A stretch of 64,000 bases of DNA, taken from NCBI RefSeq assembly GCF_047948215.1, contig NC_134461.1, positions 91,470,245 through 91,534,244 on the forward strand, given 5' to 3'. The stretch is from Lycorma delicatula. Its lineage: Eukaryota; Arthropoda; Insecta; Hemiptera; Fulgoridae. Positions within the stretch are counted from its first letter, which is position 1; every line of letters begins with the position of its first letter. Both the position numbers and the translations under genes were made by a program. The notes under the pieces were generated by a model that saw only the letters and a program-made list of their open reading frames with translations, ran no database searches and was not told the DNA's origin. Shown here in pieces: positions 35,059 through 46,485 of this stretch.

Positions 35059-36712
35059 CAGAGTGTATCACGAAGTTCTCCCGGAACTTTCATAACGTTT
35101 TCTGTTTGTGAAAATAGTGGAAAAAAATCACATAAACATATGTCCTAAACTGCTTTATTGCAAGTTTTGGCTAGTGAAAGATTTCAGCTACCCCGGTGAA
35201 ACGAGGTAGTACTGAAATTTTTAGGACGTTAATTAAGAAACAGAATTAGTGATTTCTTGTGGATTTTTATCTAAAAAAATCGAATAAGATACGTCCCAGA
35301 ACCGTATCTGTAGTAGTTTCTAAGAAATTTAGGGTGAAAATCAATAAATTGGGGTAAAAAACCCTGTATTTATATTTGACGTAAAGTAACTTTGTTAATT
35401 GGGTAATAACTACATAAAACTTTGAAAGAAAACTTGTAGAACATTTAATTGTAAACAAAATGGTGTAAGATAATCTGAATCAGACAAAGAAAAGGTACAA
35501 AAATTCGAATTGCATTTAGAAACAGTACACTATAACAAAGTGCGTTACACATATTACAATAAATTCTTAAAAATGTTTCCGGCATTTTTTTAAACATTTC
35601 TTGGCACGCTTCTTTACTGTTTTTTTGCTCTTTTTAATTCTTCAGAGTTGTCTTTAAGTTGGTCAGTTGCATGTATAATGCGGACAATTAATTTCTTACG
35701 AAACTGTATTTTCGTTTTGTATAAAATATTTTTCAACCTTCCCCAGACGCAGAAATCTGAAGGCGTTAGGTCAGAGTAGCCAGAAATGTGAACCTTCACG
35801 ACCGATACATTTCTCAGGGAAATGATGCTTTAAGTGAGTGGAAACGGCACAAGAGAAGTAGGCAGGCGCGCTATCGTGCTGGAAGTATACTTTTTATCTC
35901 AACGCTAGAGGAATACTTTCAAGTAGCTGTGACAGTTCGTCCTGAAGAAAGTGCTAGCATTTAATTAGCCAGATATTATGAGCGGTCACAACCGCTGATT
36001 ATGAAGAAGGCCCCACCTTACATTAACGCTAAATTGGCTAAAATTTCACTAACTCACATTTCACAATACCAGATATGCTTAATGTACCTTCCAAATTGAT
36101 TTAAATCCTAATGTATTATTTCGCACAGCTGATCAATGCAATGTTGTTTCATTGCCAACTTTGAAATAATAATTTTTCAAATAATTTATTGTATTTCTGT
36201 CATTAACATAAAAATTATTATCTATGTCATTTTTATTTATTTTAATATGATTGTACAATCTCTAGTTATATTAAAAAAATTTTTTAATAGCAAATTTTGT
36301 ATTTAAAAATTTTTCATATCTCCAAAAAAAAAAGTAATTTTCTGACAAATGTAATGTTGTACTCTTTCTAAATAAAATTTTAATTATTCTACCTTTTCTT
36401 TGTTTGATTCATCATATTTTACTTCATTTTGATCAGAATTTAATTTTCTACGAGTTTTTTGTGTTTATAAACTTATTAAATAAAATTATTGTTCATCAAC
36501 ATGAAAAAAGGGTTTTTTTACTCCAATTTATTGGTTTTCATCCCAGATTTCTCAAAAACTACTCTAGATACGGTTCTGGGACTAATTTATTCGTTTTTTC
36601 GGATCATAAACCATAAGAGATCACTAAATCTGCGTTTTAATTCACGTCCTAACTTTTTCCATTATTTTCACGAGTAGAATAGGTTATAAAAGGTTTTCTA
36701 TATTGTTTATAA
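35059..36712 (-). mobile_element. LTIR-Tc copy 1: IS630/Tc1/mariner-type element with long inverted ends
   Basis: Left end (35059-about 35545) begins cagagtgtatcacgaagttc, an end type seen with Tc1/mariner-like transposons. Right end (about 36340-36712) is its inverted partner. Matching words include cccagaaccgtatct at 35293 against agatacggttctggg at 36567, and aacaaagaaaag-type text further in. The arms differ in length because the right one lacks ~100 bp and its extreme end is decayed. The interior holds a transposase C-terminal relic on -. Confidence 0.75.
35560..35985 (-). pseudogene. DDE transposase C-terminal relic of LTIR-Tc copy 1
   Basis: Three - strand frame pieces in order: HFLQDELSQLLESIPLALR, VYFQHDSAPAYFSCAVSTHL with the second catalytic Asp (QHD), HFPEKCIGREGSHFW, then SDLTPSDFCVWGRLKNILYK with the last acidic residue (PSD), and a tail LKRAKKQ..KNAGNIFKNLL. 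This is the order of insect mariner-like transposases with a PPRSPDLTPLDFFLWGxLK box. The N-terminal helix-turn-helix half is missing. Multiple stops and shifts. Confidence 0.75.
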
Positions 36713-38639
36713 AACAAATTTAAAAGATTACATAGTTTAAAAAACTTCCGAAATTTGTTATCAAGAGTTATCTTGAGAATAATGATATTTTTCACAGAAT
36801 GGCAGTGTCCGTGATTTCTAAAGATGGTCGCGTTTTCTTTGGTATCCAAGTAATAGCAAAACAACTTTGTGTGAGTGTGCGTGCGCGCGTATGATTTTAC
36901 CACAATGTCGTAATAATTTCCGAAACTATCTTTTTTTATTACCAATTATTAATGGATGAAGAGAGGAAGCGAGTAATTTTTCATTTGTGTAACAAGATAA
37001 CAGTAGTTATATCCTAATATCAGGCTAATTTTTATAACAATTATTCCATTAACAATGATGATTTAAGTTTGTGTAATTTTTAAGAATACCTAATAAAGTA
37101 ATTCACGTAAATTATATATATATTTTTAACTTTAGAAGGATATAACCTTTTTTTTTTCTATGAATTCTTGTAAAGTAAGTGACTAGGACAGATTTTAGAT
37201 ATGGATTTAGCAAAGCGTGACTCCTGGATCCTGTGAGATGAGAAAATATGGTCGTGGGTAAAGTATAAGAAAGAAGGAGAAGATGTAGAAGACGAGGAAA
37301 GAAGAATAGAAGATGTTTGTAATTGAAAGAGCAAATAGCAATTATGTTGTGAGCAAGACAGCCGCTCATTAGTTTGAAAGAGGTACAAGAGTAAAGGGGG
37401 TTCAAGAGCGGGCAGCATGCCTACAGGCACATCTGCTGCAATCAACCAGCCGGACTTGTAACTCGTTCTTTCTTTATCAAATATATATATATATTTATTT
37501 ATTTATTTTATTTATCTTATTTTTTTTCTTAGTTAGCCACAATTTAGGGATAATTGGTAAACGATATATTGATTATTCTGTTTAACTGATTTAAGTGAAA
37601 GACGAACCTAAATTTTGAAACGACATATCCCTTGGTGAAAGTAAAAAAAAGTTTGTTTTAAAGTTTTATTTTGGATGTTATTACTTAAACAGTTTTAAGC
37701 AACTTAATACGAGATTTAAGCCAGCTTAACTACTACCAGAAAAAATAAGCATCCCCTAATAGATTTAATAGGAAATTTGTGAAGTGAAGTAGTTTCCCGT
37801 TACTTTCTTCTGTTAGCCGAATAAACTGTAATCAGACGATACGCACAGAAATTCTGATGGTATTTAATTTAGTTTTACATGTAACAGTTTTCCGCTGTCT
37901 ACCAAAACTTTAAATAAAACCCTCTGTAATATCCTGAGACTAATGTCATACCTTCTGGTCAAATAACCGAAAAGTCTATAAAAATCTTAAATTAGCATCC
38001 GTTTTCCTTCATTCATTATTTCTTAAGTAAGATATGCTGATATCATGAAATCTTTTGTATTCATCGTTAAAATTTTTTATTTGAAAATTTTATAGATACA
38101 ACCTGCTGCTAACGTTTATTAAATCTACAATTTTTTACCTTACAACACATTTAATCAATGTAAAATTTGATTTGTAACAGTACAGGTCTAAGCTGTGAAA
38201 GATGACCGTATTTACTAATAATTTGATTTTTTTACGAACCCTTAATCTACTGAGAGATTTTATACATTTTTACTTAGGTACTATTTAACTATATGAAATT
38301 TTTTTAGTTGGAATCTGCTGCTAACTGTATAGTGAAATAATCTTTCTTAACCAGACATTCTTATAAATTTCTTAAAAATATTTTTCTGTGTTTAATTATG
38401 TTCTTTAACGTTTAATTTTTTTTTTTTAATTGAACGAATTTTGGTTAAGGAACGAAAGAGAAAAAAATAAACGTGATTTTAATGACGATCTAGTGACTAG
38501 TTAGGATTGCCTGAAAAAATTCTCCAATAATTGATTTATTAATTGATTAACCGTTTATCTATTAACTCTATGTCAAAATCAGCAATTTAACGAATGGTTT
38601 TAAGAAAGCATTATGAAAACCGAGTTTTAAAAAAAAACC
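36713..38639. other. Intergenic, no gene seen
   Basis: AT-rich, apart from a more mixed stretch at 37140-37450 where overlapping - strand ORFs of 95 and 97 codons run. They are Leu/Ser-rich translations of a purine-rich strand (agaagaaggagaagatgtag) with no domain I know. I do not call a gene. Confidence 0.4.
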
Positions 38640-39440
38640 CAACCCATACATAGATACCAGTTTACATTGAAGATATGATAAGGAATGTATTAGGAGAAAG
38701 AAAAGAAGAAATAAGTATAGGAGGAAAAAATAACATGTATAAAATTTACTGTTGGTATGGTAATTCTAGCTTCAAAGATAGTTAACAGTCCTGGAGAAAA
38801 GAGTTAAAGAGTATGGAATAGAAATGAATATAGGTAATGGAAGTAAAAAACAGGAGGATTTAGTGGTAAGGACAAGTGAAGAAAGAATAGAAGATGTTAA
38901 ATATTCGGGTACTATGGTGACAGAAAAGTGGAAGAGCGTAATGGAAATAAAAGGAAGGTAAACGTAGCCTTTTGTAAAAAGAGGAAATTACTAATTGGTA
39001 AAAGTCTGGACTTAAGAGTTAAGGAAAAGATTTACCAAATGCTACGTATAGAATGTCTTCTTTATGTAAGTAAAGCGTGGATGATGAGAAAGAGGAAAGG
39101 AACTGGGTTGAAATTATTAAGAAATCGATATGGAGAAGGATGGAAAATGTAAAATGGACCGATAAAGTAAGGAATGAAGTACTCAACAGGATTAAAGAAG
39201 AAGAAAGATAACTTATACCGGAAACCGGTTAGGATATGTCCTTAAAGGAAGTAAAATCGTGAAAACTGTTCGGAAAAATCAGGAAAAGGAGAAAGGAAGT
39301 CAGAAATAAGAAGGATGAAATTAATAGATGAGGGGAAAATTGGAAATTACAAGTAATCGAAGGAGAAGGCTTGAGACAGAAATTGAAAGAGAGCGATAGC
39401 GTAAGAAAATTCCGTCAGGCAGAACTCTGGATGATATCAC
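38640..39440 (+). pseudogene. Degenerate LINE reverse transcriptase (endonuclease-RT type)
   Basis: Pieces of one protein over three frames: IEDMIRNVLGERKEEISIGG, then the segment that should carry the YADD box but is unreadable, RIEDVKYSGTMVTE, CKKRKLLIGKSLDLRVKEKI, CLLYVSKAWMMRKRK, RRMENVKWTDKVRNEVL-type text at about 39125-39190, and arginine/lysine-rich HVLR-type remnants. The order is that of insect LINE ORFs with FKYLGxMVTEDG..KRKLLTGKSLxLxxRKR..WRRMExxxWTDxVRNEEVL. Heavily decayed, therefore old. Confidence 0.7.
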
Positions 39441-39602
39441 AGACCAAACTGTGATAAATCTACTCACGTTTAATATCTATTTTATGAAATAAATCTATTT
39501 CATCAAATTATCTGAATTATCAGATAATGTTTGTGATAAAGGTTTGGATTATTGTAACGTATAATAAGGAAAAATTAATAAATTTAATAAAACTTTGTAA
39601 CC

Positions 39603-39830
39603 AGCCGGGTTAGTGTAGTGGTTAAACTCGTCATCGCAAAATCAGCTGATTTTATGAGTTGAAAGTTCTAAGGTAGTCCTTGTAAAGGCTTTTATATGGA
39701 TTTGATTGCTAGAATGTTGATACCGATGTACTATGAAATTGGGGTTCAATTAATCACACGTCTCCGGAACGATCGACCTGAGTCTGTCTAAGACTACATG
39801 TTTGCTGGTACATTTACACTTACATTGCAC
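39603..39830 (+). mobile_element. SINE-B, diverged subfamily copy
   Basis: Head cagccgggttagtgtagtgg, aatcagctgatttt, and a body with ggggttcaattaatcacacg. It resembles 14484-14745 more than the common SINE-B. The tail module is absent or diverged. Confidence 0.75.
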
Positions 39831-40628
39831 TACGTCTACAGCTTGATGTTTGCAGTTGTTATCTATACATACACACCCAGGCTCAGAGAAGCTGGAAAAC
39901 TGGTTGAAACAAACACATAAGGTAAAATGTGAAATTTAGTATTGTTTTTTTTTTATATTATTTTTTATGCTTTACCGATACGAATCGGTGTACGATTGAG
40001 ATTATACCCATAGAAACTCAAAATTGATGGAAAACCACATTAATTTATTAAGAAAATTGCTGGAGTGCAAATATTAGAACTTTTTCATAATAAAAGAAGC
40101 ATATCTTATCAACCTTTATTTATCAGTGAAATAGTTGCAATTCATTTTACAATTAACTAGAATGTAACTCCGTTATGATTCTAATAATAGGGAATACCAC
40201 CTCACTGTGGTTTAAACGTTTAAGAATTTCTAACACCCATTTCCACAGCAAGGAAATGAGAATATCAAAGTAATTCTAAAATTAGGATATTTCACATCCA
40301 AATTTAGTACGTAAAAAAATCAATATTTTTACTCAGTATGTAGTTATAATTTTAGAAAATAAATATTAAATAATTATTATAAAAAGAAAAGAAATTGAAT
40401 ACTGTGTTTATTTCGTTATTAATTCTCTACCTTGACTTAACTTTTGAAGTTCGTTTAACTGAATCTTTAAAATATTCATCAATATAATTCTATATTAAGG
40501 GAGTTTTAGTTTTAAAATATTTGAGATGTCGAGAGATGAATAAATTAATCCTGCGTGTCAAAAGGTTTACATTTTACAATAAATAGTTATTTTTCCTCTT
40601 CGATTTCTTTTCATACAAATCCACTATA
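39831..40628. other. AT-rich DNA, no gene seen
   Basis: Sequence between the SINE and the mariner. The 92-codon ORF 40555-40833 overlaps the mariner 5' end and is not coding. Confidence 0.5.
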
Positions 40629-40630
40629 TA

Positions 40631-41961
40631 CGAGGTGTGTGAGAAAAGTAATGAGACTAGTAACACTGCGAGCGATCTGGCAACGCTGTCTACCGGTCTG
40701 TGCTAGACCGGTTTGTTCATCCCTTCTACATGCTCAGTATGAGTTTCAACTCCGTTCAGCCAACATATTATTTTTTACAGCGCCATCAGTGAAGTTATGT
40801 GTTACGAAAACGGAGCATCAGAATTTAGAGTGACATTGTGCAATCAAGTTTTGTGTTAAACTTGGGGAATCCGCGAGTGTGACCTTTGAAAAGTTGAAAC
40901 AGGCCTATTAGGAACATTGATTAACAAGAGCACAAGTTTTCCGCTGGTACAAATCATTTTCGGAAGGCCGAGAACACGTTAAAGATCAATCTCGTTCAGG
41001 GAGACCTTCAAAATCTGACGAAAACGTTGAGCGTATAAGGGTTCTTGTGAGATGTGACCGTCGTTTAACAATAAGGATGATGAGTGAACAGTTAAATTTA
41101 AACACTTTCACCGTACATCAAATTTTGACAGACGATTTGGACATGCGAAAGGTTTGTGCGAAATTGGTGCCGAAAAACTTCACGACGGAACAGAAGGTCA
41201 ATCGAAGAAACGTGTGCGTTGATCTTCTTGAGAGGATTGACAATGACCAAGAATTCTTCAATCGTGTGATCACAGATGATGACACGATATTTGACATGAT
41301 ATTTCACAGATGAATCCTGGATATTTGAGTACGATCCTGAAACAAAGCGGCAAAGCGAAGAGTGGCACACTTCGTCATCTCCTCAACCAAAAAAAATGTC
41401 GAATGAGCAAATCAAAGATCAAAACCGAGCTGCTTTGATTTTTTGTCAGTAGGGGTATCGTGTATAAAGAATTTGTTCCTCCAGAACAAACTGTCAACCA
41501 AGTGTTTTACAAAGGTGTCCTTGAAAGACTCAGGAAAAAGGTGATTCGCGTGAGACCAGACATTGCAGACAAGTGGATGCTTCATCATGACAATGCCCCG
41601 TGTCACACGGCCATTTCCATCAGGTAATTTTTTACCTCAAAACGCATTCCTACGGTTCCTCAACTCCCCTATTCACCTGATTTGAGCCCTTGTGAATTTG
41701 TCCTTTTCCCGAAATTGAAACGTGTCCTAAAAGGACCTCATTTTGGAACTCTGGAGAACATTCAAAAGACTGTGACCGACCAGTTAAAAAAGCCCTACCA
41801 GTTGAAGCCTTCCAGCGCTGCTATCAGGAGTGGGAACAACGACTCCGCCGGTGTATAGTTGCCAAAGGGAACTACTTTGAAGGGGTTAATATGGTTTTTT
41901 TTAAAAAATAAAACCTTTGGTAAGTAAAAAGTCAGTCTCATTACTTTTCTCACACTCCTTG
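40631..41961 (+). mobile_element. Mariner element, 1331 bp, TA target duplication
   Basis: Left end cgaggtgtgtgagaaaagta continues to atgagactagt. The right end, read in reverse, is caaggagtgtgagaaaagta then atgagactgac, with only a few mismatches over ~30 bp. TA lies immediately outside both ends (40629-40630 and 41962-41963). Length and ends are typical of mariners. It is relatively well preserved. It sits 381 bp upstream of the FAM194-like start codon. Confidence 0.95.
40852..41860 (+). pseudogene. Mariner transposase, four or more lesions
   Basis: Almost the whole protein can be followed. N-terminal helix-turn-helix region: FCVKLGESASVTFEKLKQ, then in-frame TAG and TGA, then RAQVFRWYKSFSEGREHV and the linker DQSRSGRPSKSDENVERIR. 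The open part 41047-41313 carries LTIRMMSEQLNLNTFTVHQI. At the first catalytic Asp a 34-base near-duplication (tcacagatga at 41270 and 41304) shifts the frame, after which DESWIFEYDPE is read in another frame. The second Asp is in HHDNAPCHTA (Asp codon 41589-41591), then a TAA. The last box reads YSPDLSPCEF, with Glu (41694-41696) where mariners have the third Asp (D34D). Dead copy. Confidence 0.92.
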
Positions 41962-41963
41962 TA

Positions 41964-42342
41964 GATATTTCCACTAGCAAATATCACGTATCCTGTGATA
42001 ATATCAGAGATTTTATTTTTTTAATTCTATTGTTAAACTTTTAAAAATATGTAAAGAATCCTTGACAACGTATATTAAATTATGTTTATTAATTTTATAT
42101 AAATATATTTATTAAAGTATACATTTTATTATTTTTCTATATGTTAATTTTACAAATACAAAACTGTACAGCGTATGCCATCATAGATATACTATTTAAA
42201 ATATATTTCTATAAATGATAATCCAAATAAATAAGAAAATTTCTTATGTTCGTATTTATTTAGATTATAACGAATGTATATACATATATTTATATATATG
42301 TATATAAAATTAATTAATTTAAAATAAAAATGAATTTTAAAT
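41964..42342 (+). promoter_or_regulatory. Upstream region of the FAM194-like gene
   Basis: AT-rich 380 bp with several TATA-like words (for example tatatata at about 42290) and a possible splice acceptor, tatttatttag (about 42256-42266). A short upstream ORF, ATG at 42330 and stop at 42357-42359, overlaps the main start. Neither a core promoter nor an upstream exon can be proven from sequence alone. Confidence 0.3.
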
Positions 42343-43410
42343 ATGAAAACGGACAGTAAATTAAACAAGAGGAGATCTAATCAAACTTCTAACGCTGCGG
42401 TAATACAATATGAACTATCAAATCATAACTACATCAGTATGGGTTGGACAAAATTACCTCAAAAATTAACATATAATTATAGTCATAAAGTATTACTTGA
42501 AACTCAACCGTGGAGTTGTTTTAAAAAACATTCTTTTAAACAATATTATTCGAACGGACGACTGGCTGCTGTGTTCGATGTTAAAGGTAGGGGTTGCATT
42601 TATTATATTAGTGGGGCTCCAGCAGTTAAGTTGATTGAAACTTATTCTACCGGACAACGTATTTTATTATTTGATGACATAATGGAAAGATATTCCGCTA
42701 TAAATGATAACTCTGGTATAGAACAAAGCTCTGATATAAAATGCGGTATGAAACTAGGTTGGTTCGATTCGCATGGTAATTGTTCAATATACGATAAATT
42801 CGGTGAACCAATCGTAACATACAACCAGTACGGCGGTATAATTTTCGGAAAAAATGTTAAACATTTTTGTTGGAAGTGGTTTTTATCTCAATCCAGTCAT
42901 ACTAACAATGTAATGCAATTTCATTCAACGGATCAGGTTAATATAGATTTTAGAGGTTCGTTAGACAACTGTGATGGTGCCGAATTTGAACTCACGCAAA
43001 CCGATGTAGTTAACAATACTAGCCAAAAGGAAAATAATAAACTTAATAGGAGAAGTATTCGAAAAAGAGAACAATCAAATCCTTGGTCTGTAAGTACAGA
43101 ATTATTGAAACAATACATAGTTGGTAGAAAATGTACCTGGACTCGTTTAGATATGGCTTCGGGAATAAAAGTTCATAAATGCATTATAAATGATTCGTTA
43201 TCGTTGTCCATAATGAGTCAAAAAGAAATTGAACTGTGTTTTGCATCTAACCAATTTATACAGAGATTAGATGTCGGTGTAAAAATAACTATAAAAGAGT
43301 TGCTTTCAAAAAATATAAGTACAAATTTGAATGCTTACGTAGAATTTGCCGATTTTACAAAAAAATCCATTAACGAGAAATTATTAGAAGCAAAATTACC
43401 TGCAAAATAA
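42343..43410 (+). CDS. FAM194 (ERICH6-like) domain protein, 355 aa
   Basis: Intact ATG-to-TAA ORF, far longer than any non-transposon frame here. Residues about 66-115 read KQYYSNGRLAAVFDVKGRG.. IYYI.. LIETYSTGQRILLFDDI. Residues about 145-188 read GWFDSHGNCSIYDKFGEPIV then YNQYGGIIFG..KHFCWKWF. About 285-325 read INDSLSLSIMSQKEIELCF then LDVGVKITI. This succession (YYxNGRLAV.., G.G.xxYxxxG, WDQxGG..xxxWxW, then an isV..sqxxixLxF block) is the FAM194 domain pattern of ERICH6/FAM194 proteins. Their molecular role is not known to me. No signal peptide or membrane segment; Lys-rich at both ends. It lacks the Glu-rich N-terminus of vertebrate ERICH6. An in-frame TGA (42331-42333) lies just upstream, so this ATG is the natural start unless an exon is spliced on. 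The uninterrupted exon could be a single-exon gene, a terminal exon or a young retrocopy. Confidence 0.65.
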   Translation: MKTDSKLNKRRSNQTSNAAVIQYELSNHNYISMGWTKLPQKLTYNYSHKVLLETQPWSCFKKHSFKQYYSNGRLAAVFDVKGRGCIYYISGAPAVKLIETYSTGQRILLFDDIMERYSAINDNSGIEQSSDIKCGMKLGWFDSHGNCSIYDKFGEPIVTYNQYGGIIFGKNVKHFCWKWFLSQSSHTNNVMQFHSTDQVNIDFRGSLDNCDGAEFELTQTDVVNNTSQKENNKLNRRSIRKREQSNPWSVSTELLKQYIVGRKCTWTRLDMASGIKVHKCIINDSLSLSIMSQKEIELCFASNQFIQRLDVGVKITIKELLSKNISTNLNAYVEFADFTKKSINEKLLEAKLPAK

Positions 43411-43903
43411 AGTAATAAATTTATCTATTGAATATATACAATTATATTTTAGCTATTATTTCAAAAAAATATTATTTTAATAATTTTTAATTTTTTTTTT
43501 TTTGAAATAATTTTTGTATTCAAAAACCATATTTTGAATAAAAGTTCTATTTATATAATTATCCCTTCATTGCATAATTTATCATAAATTATAATGTATC
43601 ATTTTAAATAAAAAAAAAAAAATATTAATTATGACAAAACTTCAATTTTTTGGAAAATAAATATAACTTTTAATTCGTTTAAATATTTTGAATGACTTGT
43701 ACTGATATTTTAATAATAACGTAGGTATCTTAACCACTTTTAAACGGTTTCGATTAATAACCTTCGTTTGTACTGAAAACTATGTGTATCAAAGATAAAG
43801 CAAAATTTTTAATGTCTACAAAAACACAAAATGTTATTGAGAAATATTCTAATTAATAAATCATATTTAGTATATTAATTACTGCGGATAAACAAATAGA
43901 AAA
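43411..43903 (+). other. 3' flank of the FAM194-like gene, possible poly-A signal
   Basis: AATAAA words overlap the stop (43406-43411) and occur again at 43537-43542, ~130 bases after the stop, a reasonable position for 3' end formation. The rest is AT-rich and empty. Confidence 0.4.
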
Positions 43904-44570
43904 AATCTGATGTGGACACCACATGACTTCTTTGCATGCCTATTAAATTACACACACATTTTTTTTTTTTAACGTAAAGTACATAATATTTTATTTCATT
44001 AATAAATTGTAATATTTTTTTTTTTTTTATTGTTATTGAATTATTATTTATTGCATTTTTTTTACTATCAGAGGTTAATAATTATTAATAAATCAATATA
44101 TTTAAATGAAAAAAAAAGTTAAAATAAAGGAGATGAAGTCGGATTCGAACCTACGTGCCTTTCCCTTCTAAGATCCAAATATTTAATTAATTAAAAATTT
44201 ATTTTTGCTATAACTGTGGAACGAATGAAAATTATGATATATCGTTGAAAATTTCTCAATAAGGGCTTATTACTGCAGTTAAGAAAAGTTCAAAATTCAA
44301 ATTGTACTGGATTTTCGAAGTTTTTGGAAACTTTTGGTTCAGTCGATTGCAATCAAAAGGGGAGATGCACAAATAGATGTTACAACAGTTCTAAATCCGA
44401 AATGTCAACATCCTACAACTAATCGTTTTTGAGTAATGCGAGATACATACGTACATACAGACATCATGCCGAAACTAGTAAAAATGGATTCATGGATAGT
44501 GAAAATGGATATTTCCGTTGAAATTTGAAAACCGAGATATTTCGCGATTAATAATACTTCCTTGTACTAA
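43904..44570 (+). repeat. R650 dispersed repeat, copy 3
   Basis: Full copy starting at ctgatgtggacaccacatga and ending near aatacttccttgtacta. It has the box-B-like word ggattcgaacc and the gactgttg-type core. No ORF. Confidence 0.85.
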
Positions 44571-45171
44571 ATAATAGCTTTTAAAAAATGGAAATGAGAT
44601 TTAAACATCTATAAACAATAAACGGAGAAAGTAAACATTTATTTTTTTTAATTTGTTAAAGTATCTTTGACAGCGAAATTTAAATTTTGAGTGTTTTCTT
44701 TCTTAATTTTCTATCACATTTTTCCCTCTAACACGCTTCCATTTCGAATTGTAATGAAAATTTAATGGAAAACTATATATGATTCTTTAGAAAAATATAA
44801 GAACAAAGGTCTGATAATAATATTTTATGAAATGCAGTTAAAGTAAAACCGACTTCAAAAGAAGAAATATATATAAAAGCAATAGTTTAAAATACTTCTC
44901 TAAATTTTGAATTTTTCTTTAAAATCGGGTCCAAATTAAAAATAATTTCTAACTCTTAATTTAGTTCCCACTTAAATCAATTTAAGTTAAAAGAAGAAAG
45001 TAGATATTTGTTTTTTAGTCAGGTTTTTTCGAAGTCGGATTAATTTATTTTTCTTTAAAGAGTTTTTTTTTAATTTAAATATTGGTAGTTATAGAAACAA
45101 ATTCTTATCTTATGAAGATACAGCTGTTTGAAAATTAATAATAATAGAACAGTAGTTTCATAACCCATCGG
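44571..45171. other. AT-rich DNA, no gene seen
   Basis: No coding or repeat signal recognised. Confidence 0.5.
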
Positions 45172-45296
45172 ATAGTCCGGTTGGTCTAGTGATTAAATTC
45201 ATCATCGCAAATCAGCTGATTTCGAAGTTGGTAGTTTTAAGGTTCACATCCTAGTAAAGGCTGTTAGTTAACTTTTATTAAGGATTTGAATACTAG
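45172..45296 (+). mobile_element. SINE-B, 5' part, split by an R1-like LINE
   Basis: Head agtccggttggtctagtgat with box A, aatcagctgatttcgaag, and box B-like ggttcacatcc. It is interrupted after tttgaatactag, a word that is internal in all other SINE-B copies. It resumes at 46873. Confidence 0.9.
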
Positions 45297-45339
45297 GGCG
45301 ATGTTGCCGATGGTTAACCGACGGAAATTGAGGGATATG

Positions 45340-46182
45340 ACTGTGTAGTAGGTGGACAAATAATAAAGAACAGGATAGTTAACTACGTTGGGGTATACTT
45401 AGAGAGCTTCAGGAAATTTACTACCCAGCCAGGGAGACTGTTGCAAAAGCTGAGAGGACCATGATTGCTGTAAGGAAACTGATGCCGACAAAGTCTGGAC
45501 CCAGAACTGGTGAAAGGAAGCTTATTTTATCAGTAGCAACATCTGTACTGTTATATGCGGCCCCGGCCTGGAGGTCAGTTCTAGAAATTAAGAGGAGCTG
45601 TGGGCTTTTGAAGTCATTCCAGCGTAGACTGGCGATCGCGTCTGTTATGGCATATCAAACAGTATCCGTAAAAGCGGTCGGAGTAGTAGCCGGTGTGCCA
45701 CCGATCAGCCTCAGAATTAATTTGATTTCCAGGATTCACGATGGGGTTCCCAAGAAACAGGCAAACCAAATGCTTCTGGAAGAATGGCAGGCGTTCTGGG
45801 AATCATCAACTAAAGGAGCATGGACCAGGCGTCTGATTTCCAAACTTGAACTCTTTGTCCGGAGAAGATGTGGGGATGTCACACTTCCTCCCGCAGTTCC
45901 TTTCGAACCTCGGGGGATTTGGAACATCAAAACAGGTTCAAAAGAAGATCCTCACCCAACTGTATATATTGTGGGGTGGAAGATACTCCAGAACATGTTT
46001 TCTTTGTTTGTGACAGATGGAATGCTTTTACGGTCTCGCCTGAACTAACCCGCTTGACTCCGGAAGATATGAAAGAATTTATTGTGGAAGAAACTAGGCA
46101 ATGGAAACTGGTGTCAAGTATGGTAACAGATATTCTCAGTACAAAGGAAATACAAGAGAGAACTGGAATGCTGACTGACTGA
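45340..46182 (+). pseudogene. R1-like ORF2 C-terminal part, frameshifted
   Basis: Pieces: IVNYVGVYLESFRKFTTQPG, then (45461 on, a stop precedes) KLMPTKSGPRTGERKLILSV, SVLLYAAPAW, a long open stretch to RRRCGD, a one-base frame change near 45870-45900, then the Cys/His cluster CIYCGVEDTPEHVFFVCDRW and a stop at 46180-46182. This is the thumb and C-terminal domain of an R1-type ORF2. The catalytic palm is missing. The 45868 frame is the genuine continuation of the 45461 frame. Confidence 0.88.
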
Positions 46183-46485
46183 GCTGGATACTCAGTAGGA
46201 TTTCTACAGTGTCAAAAGAAGATCCTCACCCAACTGTATATATTGTGGGGTGGAAGATACTCCAGAACATGTTTTCTTTGTTTGTGACAGATGGAATGCT
46301 TTTACGGTCTCGCCTGAACTAACCCGCTTGACTCCGGAAGATATGAAAGAATTTATTGTGGAAGAAACTAGGCAATGGAAACTGGTGTCAAGTATGGTAA
46401 CAGATATTCTCAGTACAAAGGAAATACAAGAGAGAACTGGAATGCTGACTGACTGAGCTGGATACTCAGTAGGATTTCTACAGTG
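45938..46485 (+). repeat. Perfect 274 bp tandem duplication inside the LINE
   Basis: Positions 45938-46211 and 46212-46485 appear identical by eye. The unit begins tcaaaagaagatcctcaccc and ends gatttctacagtg. It covers the Cys/His region, the ORF stop and the beginning of the 3' UTR, so the ORF at 46250-46456 is just the second copy. The junctions share only a 2-base 'tc'. Confidence 0.95.

Noticed and set aside
37112..37445. Overlapping 95- and 97-codon ORFs on -
   Set aside because: Leu/Ser-rich translations of a purine-rich strand. No domain, and two frames open at once.
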